Shown: positions 60,242-64,000 of the stretch, in pieces | Layout of the letters: the number at the start of each line of letters is the position of its first letter | Numbering within the stretch: the stretch's first letter is position 1 | From: Flavobacteriales bacterium | Lineage (GTDB): Bacteria; Bacteroidota; Bacteroidia; Flavobacteriales; JASBRU01 | Assembly: GCA_030149285.1 (NCBI GenBank) | Contig: JASBRU010000003.1 | Span: forward strand, 64,001 to 128,000 | Direction of reading: 5' to 3' | DNA length: 64,000 bases | Made by a program: the position numbers and the translations under genes | Notes under the pieces: generated by a model | Seen by the model: the letters and a program-made list of their open reading frames with translations, nothing else | Database searches by the model: none | Told to the model about the DNA's origin: nothing

Positions 60242-60733
60242 TTAATTTGGTTGGTTATCAGTTTGTTTTTTTTCAGCTATTTCAACCGGATTCGCATTTT
60301 CCGGATTTTTGAGAGCATAGAAGTATAGTGAATGGTTTTGAACTTTTACACCAAACACTTCTTCTATAGTATTTTTTATATTTTGTATTCTTGGGTCACA
60401 AAACTCAATTACTTCACCTGTATCAGTACAAATTATGTGGTCATGCTGCTTGTTGAAGTATGATTTTTCGTAATGTGCTTGGTTTTGCCCGAATTGGTGT
60501 TTACGTACTAAGTTACAATCAAGCAAAAGCTCTATAGTGTTGTATAGTGTAGCCCTGCTTACGCGATAGTTTTTATTCTTCATTAAGATATATAACGATT
60601 CAATATCAAAATGATCGTCATGTTCGTATATCTCTTGAAGTATTGCGTAGCGCTCAGGTGTTTTACGTTGTCCGTTTTGCTCTAAGTAAGCAGTAAACAC
60701 CTGTTTTACAGCATCTAAATTAGTATCTGTCAT
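60242..60733 (-). CDS. Fur-family transcriptional regulator
   Basis: A 163-residue Fur-fold repressor: winged helix (~10-85; [20 protein letters not shown]) and dimerisation domain with metal ligands His41, His87, His97, His99 and Glu-rich helices. The structural zinc motif that is usually CxxC reads CTDT (Cys102, then Thr105), with another Cys at 112, so the zinc site is atypical. It could sense iron, zinc or peroxide; the symbol is withheld. Operon partner of purA, 54 bases downstream of relA/spoT. Confidence 0.88.
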   Translation of the reverse strand: MTDTNLDAVKQVFTAYLEQNGQRKTPERYAILQEIYEHDDHFDIESLYILMKNKNYRVSRATLYNTIELLLDCNLVRKHQFGQNQAHYEKSYFNKQHDHIICTDTGEVIEFCDPRIQNIKNTIEEVFGVKVQNHSLYFYALKNPENANPVEIAEKKQTDNQPN

Positions 60734-60787
60734 AAACTTCTATCAAAGTGTAAAAGTAGTAAAATATATGTTTTAAGCGTAGTAGAT

Positions 60788-62995
60788 TTAATTTTTGTAA
60801 CGTCTTTCTACAGAGGTTACTCCATCTACTTTTTTTATCTTTTCTATAACCGTTGTTAAATGGGCTTTATCTCTTACAACAACCAAAATATCACCTTCAA
60901 AAACACCATCATCTCCAGATATATTTATTGATCGGATATCTACATTTAAGTTATTAGAGATAATTTGTGTTACGTTGTTTACCAATCCTACAGTATCAAT
61001 ACCTTTAATAGTAAGTATAGCCACAAAGTGAATGTCTTCAGAACTTATCCAGTTGGCTTTAAGTGTTCTGTAGGCGTACTTAGATTGTAAACTAATAGCA
61101 TTAGGGCAATCTGTACGATGCACTTTTATACCATCACTAACAGTTAAAAAACCAAATACATCATCATCTGGTATAGGGTTACAGCATTTAGATAATTTGT
61201 AATCTAGTCTTTGTTCATCATCACCAAATACAAGCACGTCTCCTTTTTTTGTGCTTGCTTTTGGAGTATCTTTTATATTTCGTTGGCGCTTAAACTTACT
61301 CTTAATATAAGTGTATATACCACCGGCACGCTCTTTTGCGTAGTCTTTTATACGATTATTGTCAATCTGACCATTGCCAACCCTATAAAAAAGATCTAAG
61401 CTGGTTTTTACACCAAAGAAATTTACAAGTTCATTAACAACCTGTTCATTTAGCGTAATTTTTATATGCTTAAGCTTACGCTCTAATATTTCCTTACCAT
61501 CTTCAGCAATTTTCTTTTTCTCTTCTTTTAAGGCTGTCTTCACTTTAGATCGAGCCCTAGCTGTAACCACATAGTTGAGCCAATCTTCTTTCGGTTTTTG
61601 TTTATCAGAAGTAAGAATCTCTACTTGGTCTCCACTTTTAAGCTTATAACTAAGAGGTACTAACTTACCGTTAACTTTAGCTCCCAAGCAGTTTGTACCT
61701 ACTTGTGTATGTATTTCAAATGCAAAGTCTAGGGGAGTAGCCCCTTTTGGCAAGTTTTTTAAATCACCCTGAGGTGTAAATACAAATATTTCATCAGAGA
61801 ATAAGTTTAGCTTGAATTCATCGATGAAGTCTAGAGCATTTGACTCTGGGTTTTCTAATAACTCTCTAATTTTATTAATCCATTCATCTAAAGTATTTTC
61901 TCCATTAGAGTTTTCTTTATACTTCCAGTGAGCAGCATATCCTTTTTCTGCTAACTCATCCATTCGTTTAGAACGAATTTGTACCTCAACCCAATGTCCT
62001 TCAGGTCCCATTACTGTTGTGTGTAATGACTCATAACCATTAGACTTTGGTGTAGAAATCCAGTCTCGTAATCTATCGGGATTAGGGCGATAGAAGTCTG
62101 TAACTATAGAGTAAATCTTCCAACAGTCTGACTTTTCTCTATCTACAGGAGTATCTACAATAATTCGCATGGCGAATTTATCGTAAACCTCATCAAAGCT
62201 GATGCCTTGGTTTAATATTTTCTTTCTAATTGAAAAAATAGATTTTGTACGTTCTTTTATCTCAAAATCAAATCCTTCTTTAGTTAACTCTTCTTTGATA
62301 TTTGCAGAAAACTTTTTGAGGTATTTAATTTCTCCTGCACGGCTTTCATTTAGCTTTAATGTAATATCTCTAAAAACCTCCGGCTCTGTATACCTTAATC
62401 CTAAATCTTCTAACTCAGTTTTAATTGCATATAATCCTAATCTGTGAGATAGGGGAGCATATAAATACAATGTCTCAGATGCAATCTTTAGCTGCTTATG
62501 ATTAGGCATTGAGTCCATTGTGCGCATATTGTGCAATCTATCGGCAATTTTTATTAAGATTACACGAACATCATCAGACAGGGTAAGCAGCATCTTACGG
62601 AAATTCTCTGCCTGTAGTGATACATTTTGATCAAACACGCCAGAAATTTTGGTGAGTCCATCTATAATTTTGGTAACCTTTTCGCCAAATAAGCGTTCAA
62701 TATCTTCAAGTGTATAATCGCTATCCTCAACCACATCATGCATTAAAGCAGCTGCAATAGAAGTAGCACCCAAGCCCATTTCTTTGGCAACAATTTGTGC
62801 AACTTCTAATGGGTGAAAAATATAGGGTTCACCAGATTTACGGCGCACACCATCGTGAGCATCTAAGGCTAGATTGAAAGCTTTTCTTATAAACTTTTTC
62901 TCCTCTTTAGTAAGCTTCTCAGTAGCAGAACGCAGTAGAGTTCTATACTTATTTAGTATTTGCTTTTTTTCAGTTTCTTCGTCTATCTCTTGCAT
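60788..62995 (-). CDS. Bifunctional (p)ppGpp synthetase/hydrolase (RelA/SpoT)
   Basis: A 735-residue Rel/SpoT enzyme. The hydrolase HD site is intact: His61, His86-Asp87, Glu90-Asp91 and Asp152 (ADRLHN), so it should degrade ppGpp. The synthetase domain (about 215-350; KFAMRIIVD, WISTPKSNGYESLHT, VEVQIRSKRMDELAEKGYAAHW) appears complete too. TGS (~400-460), a helical region and an ACT domain at the end respond to ribosome stalling. Typical full length for Bacteroidota Rel. Followed by fur and purA. Confidence 0.96.
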   Translation of the reverse strand: MQEIDEETEKKQILNKYRTLLRSATEKLTKEEKKFIRKAFNLALDAHDGVRRKSGEPYIFHPLEVAQIVAKEMGLGATSIAAALMHDVVEDSDYTLEDIERLFGEKVTKIIDGLTKISGVFDQNVSLQAENFRKMLLTLSDDVRVILIKIADRLHNMRTMDSMPNHKQLKIASETLYLYAPLSHRLGLYAIKTELEDLGLRYTEPEVFRDITLKLNESRAGEIKYLKKFSANIKEELTKEGFDFEIKERTKSIFSIRKKILNQGISFDEVYDKFAMRIIVDTPVDREKSDCWKIYSIVTDFYRPNPDRLRDWISTPKSNGYESLHTTVMGPEGHWVEVQIRSKRMDELAEKGYAAHWKYKENSNGENTLDEWINKIRELLENPESNALDFIDEFKLNLFSDEIFVFTPQGDLKNLPKGATPLDFAFEIHTQVGTNCLGAKVNGKLVPLSYKLKSGDQVEILTSDKQKPKEDWLNYVVTARARSKVKTALKEEKKKIAEDGKEILERKLKHIKITLNEQVVNELVNFFGVKTSLDLFYRVGNGQIDNNRIKDYAKERAGGIYTYIKSKFKRQRNIKDTPKASTKKGDVLVFGDDEQRLDYKLSKCCNPIPDDDVFGFLTVSDGIKVHRTDCPNAISLQSKYAYRTLKANWISSEDIHFVAILTIKGIDTVGLVNNVTQIISNNLNVDIRSINISGDDGVFEGDILVVVRDKAHLTTVIEKIKKVDGVTSVERRYKN

Positions 62996-63027
62996 AAAGT
63001 AAATATAGCATTTTGCTTCAAATAAAA

Positions 63028-63053
63028 AGCGTGAAACCGGATGGCTTCACGCT
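63028..63053 (-). terminator. Rho-independent terminator after the fumarylacetoacetase gene
   Basis: AGCGTGAA (63028-63035) pairs with TTCACGCT (63046-63053), ten-base loop, followed on the minus strand by TTTTTATTT. It lies 27 bases past the fahA stop and ends transcription before relA/spoT. Confidence 0.8.
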
Positions 63054-63079
63054 AAATAACAATAGTTTTTTTAAGTAGT

Positions 63080-64000
63080 TTATTTTGCGGGTAATACTTT
63101 CGTGCTAACCTCGCCAAAACCAATACGCAATCCATTATTTTCGCAATAACCACGCATAATTACTGTATCGTTATCTAAAATAAACTTACGTTCCGTGCCA
63201 TCTTTCATAGTTACAGGTTTGGTGCCTTGCCAACTAATTTCAAGCATTGAACCATAAGAGTCCGGTGTAGGACCACTAATAGTTCCAGAGCCCATCATAT
63301 CTCCGGCATGTATATTACAACCATTAATAGTATGGTGTGCTAATTGTTGTGCCATATTCCAGTATAGGTACTTGAAATTAGATTTAGAAACACAAGTTTC
63401 TTCAGTATTCTCTGGTTTTATAGCTACTTCAAGGTTGATGTCATAATTTTTATCGCCTTCATATTCTAGATATGGTAATACTTTTGGCTCTTGAGTAGGG
63501 CCTGCTGTTCTGTATGGCTCCAGGGCATCTAAGGTTACTATCCATGAAGAGATAGATGATGCAAAGTTCTTTGCTAAGAATGGTCCTAACGGTACGTACT
63601 CCCATTTTTGGATGTCTCTTGCACTCCAATCATTAAAGAGTACCATACCAAAAATATAATCTTCAGCCTCTGCAGTAGTAATATTGTCGCCCAATGGCTT
63701 TCCATCGGCTGTAATAAAAGCTGTTTCTAATTCAAAGTCTAATAATTTACAAGGACCAAACACAGGTTCTGTTGCGTCTTTGGGCATTGTTTGTCCTTTA
63801 GGCCTGTGTATTGGGGTGCCCGAAGGAATAATAGATGATGCTCTACCGTGGTAGCCAACAGGTATGTGTAGCCAGTTAGGCATCAATGCATTATCCGGGT
63901 CTCTAAACATAGTACCTACGTTAGTAGCATGCTCTCTACTAGAGTAGAAGTCTGTATAGTCGCCAACTTCAACCGGCAATTTCATTTTTACAGAAGGCAT
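63080..64000 (-). CDS. Fumarylacetoacetase (N-terminus beyond window)
   Basis: 306 residues of a fumarylacetoacetate hydrolase, the last enzyme of tyrosine breakdown to fumarate and acetoacetate. The frame is open to the window edge; the full enzyme is about 420 residues, so the N-terminal ~115 lie outside and the Met at 64000 is probably internal. Catalytic and metal-site segments are present: [49 protein letters not shown] and [12 protein letters not shown] terminator follows. Confidence 0.93.
   Translation of the reverse strand: MPSVKMKLPVEVGDYTDFYSSREHATNVGTMFRDPDNALMPNWLHIPVGYHGRASSIIPSGTPIHRPKGQTMPKDATEPVFGPCKLLDFELETAFITADGKPLGDNITTAEAEDYIFGMVLFNDWSARDIQKWEYVPLGPFLAKNFASSISSWIVTLDALEPYRTAGPTQEPKVLPYLEYEGDKNYDINLEVAIKPENTEETCVSKSNFKYLYWNMAQQLAHHTINGCNIHAGDMMGSGTISGPTPDSYGSMLEISWQGTKPVTMKDGTERKFILDNDTVIMRGYCENNGLRIGFGEVSTKVLPAK

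Noticed and set aside
1-64000. tRNA, rRNA, CRISPR arrays, insertion sequences, prophage
   Set aside because: Gaps between genes are at most about 180 bases and show no cloverleaf, direct repeats, transposase or integrase sequence.

Overview
The window is 64 kb of compact, AT-rich, gene-dense chromosome from a member of the Bacteroidota, most likely a Flavobacteriia-type lineage. Four things point there: a type IX secretion (T9SS) C-terminal sorting domain on the first gene; Bacteroidota-style outer-membrane biogenesis genes (LptD and an OstA-like protein); bacillithiol synthase BshA; and repeated matches to the Bacteroidota -7 promoter box TAnnTTTG a short distance upstream of start codons. 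I cannot place it to genus. Fifty-five protein genes are supported. The first and last are cut by the window edges. I see no rRNA, tRNA, CRISPR array, insertion sequence, integrase or prophage. No stretch over 300 bases lacks a gene; the longest gaps are about 120-180 bases.

Layout. 1-5866 (+): the end of a secreted beta-helix protein with a T9SS tag, then four tightly packed glycosyltransferases (two soluble, two membrane-bound), probably the end of a surface polysaccharide locus. 5863-11021 (-): an operon rmlC, lytic transglycosylase, uvrA and a LOG-family hydrolase. 11164-15703 (-): a MuiA-like DUF4139 protein, then an operon mtaB, inositol-monophosphatase-family enzyme and alpha/beta hydrolase. 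15752-17389 (+): an oligopeptide-type ABC substrate-binding lipoprotein. 17367-22224 (-): a translationally coupled chain of a small membrane protein, mutL, two rhomboid proteases and a membrane-anchored EEP-family hydrolase. 22374-29407 (+): a signalling island with a FIST-domain sensor, a triple-PAS kinase, a PilJ-like membrane kinase, a lone receiver and a REC-PAS-kinase-REC hybrid. 29411-31558 (-): ergothioneine genes egtD and egtB. 31646-33778 (-): a lipoprotein gene overlapping umuD and umuC.

33951-38709 (+): a GH3/beta-lactamase-fold fusion, a MORN-repeat protein and bshA. 38706-39592 (-): an eIF1/SUI1-like factor and a DinB-fold protein. 39666-47142: a fused E1 2-oxoacid dehydrogenase, a membrane patatin-like lipase, a carboxypeptidase-regulatory-domain protein, a second DinB-like protein and the E3 subunit lpdA. 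47295-48777: a DUF5684-like membrane protein, RidA and a PabA/TrpG glutaminase. 48774-56702: lptD, divergent from an operon of cell-wall amidase, MlaD/MCE protein, membrane Fe-S protein, small HAD protein, CCG-domain protein and a conserved Bacteroidota protein. 56699-64000 (-): a CAP-domain protein, OstA-like protein, purA, fur, relA/spoT and a partial fumarylacetoacetase.

Themes that link the genes are envelope building (LptD, OstA-like, MlaD, amidase, transglycosylase, GH3), low-molecular-weight thiols (ergothioneine, bacillithiol and DinB-fold candidates), DNA repair (UvrA, MutL, UmuDC) and stringent/purine/iron control (RelA/SpoT, PurA, Fur). The island at 22374-29407 is the best candidate for an uncharacterised system. 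The rest is ordinary chromosomal content with some noteworthy architecture: many convergent genes overlap at their stop codons, there is a probable leaderless promoter at mtaB, and MutL has a degenerate endonuclease motif.
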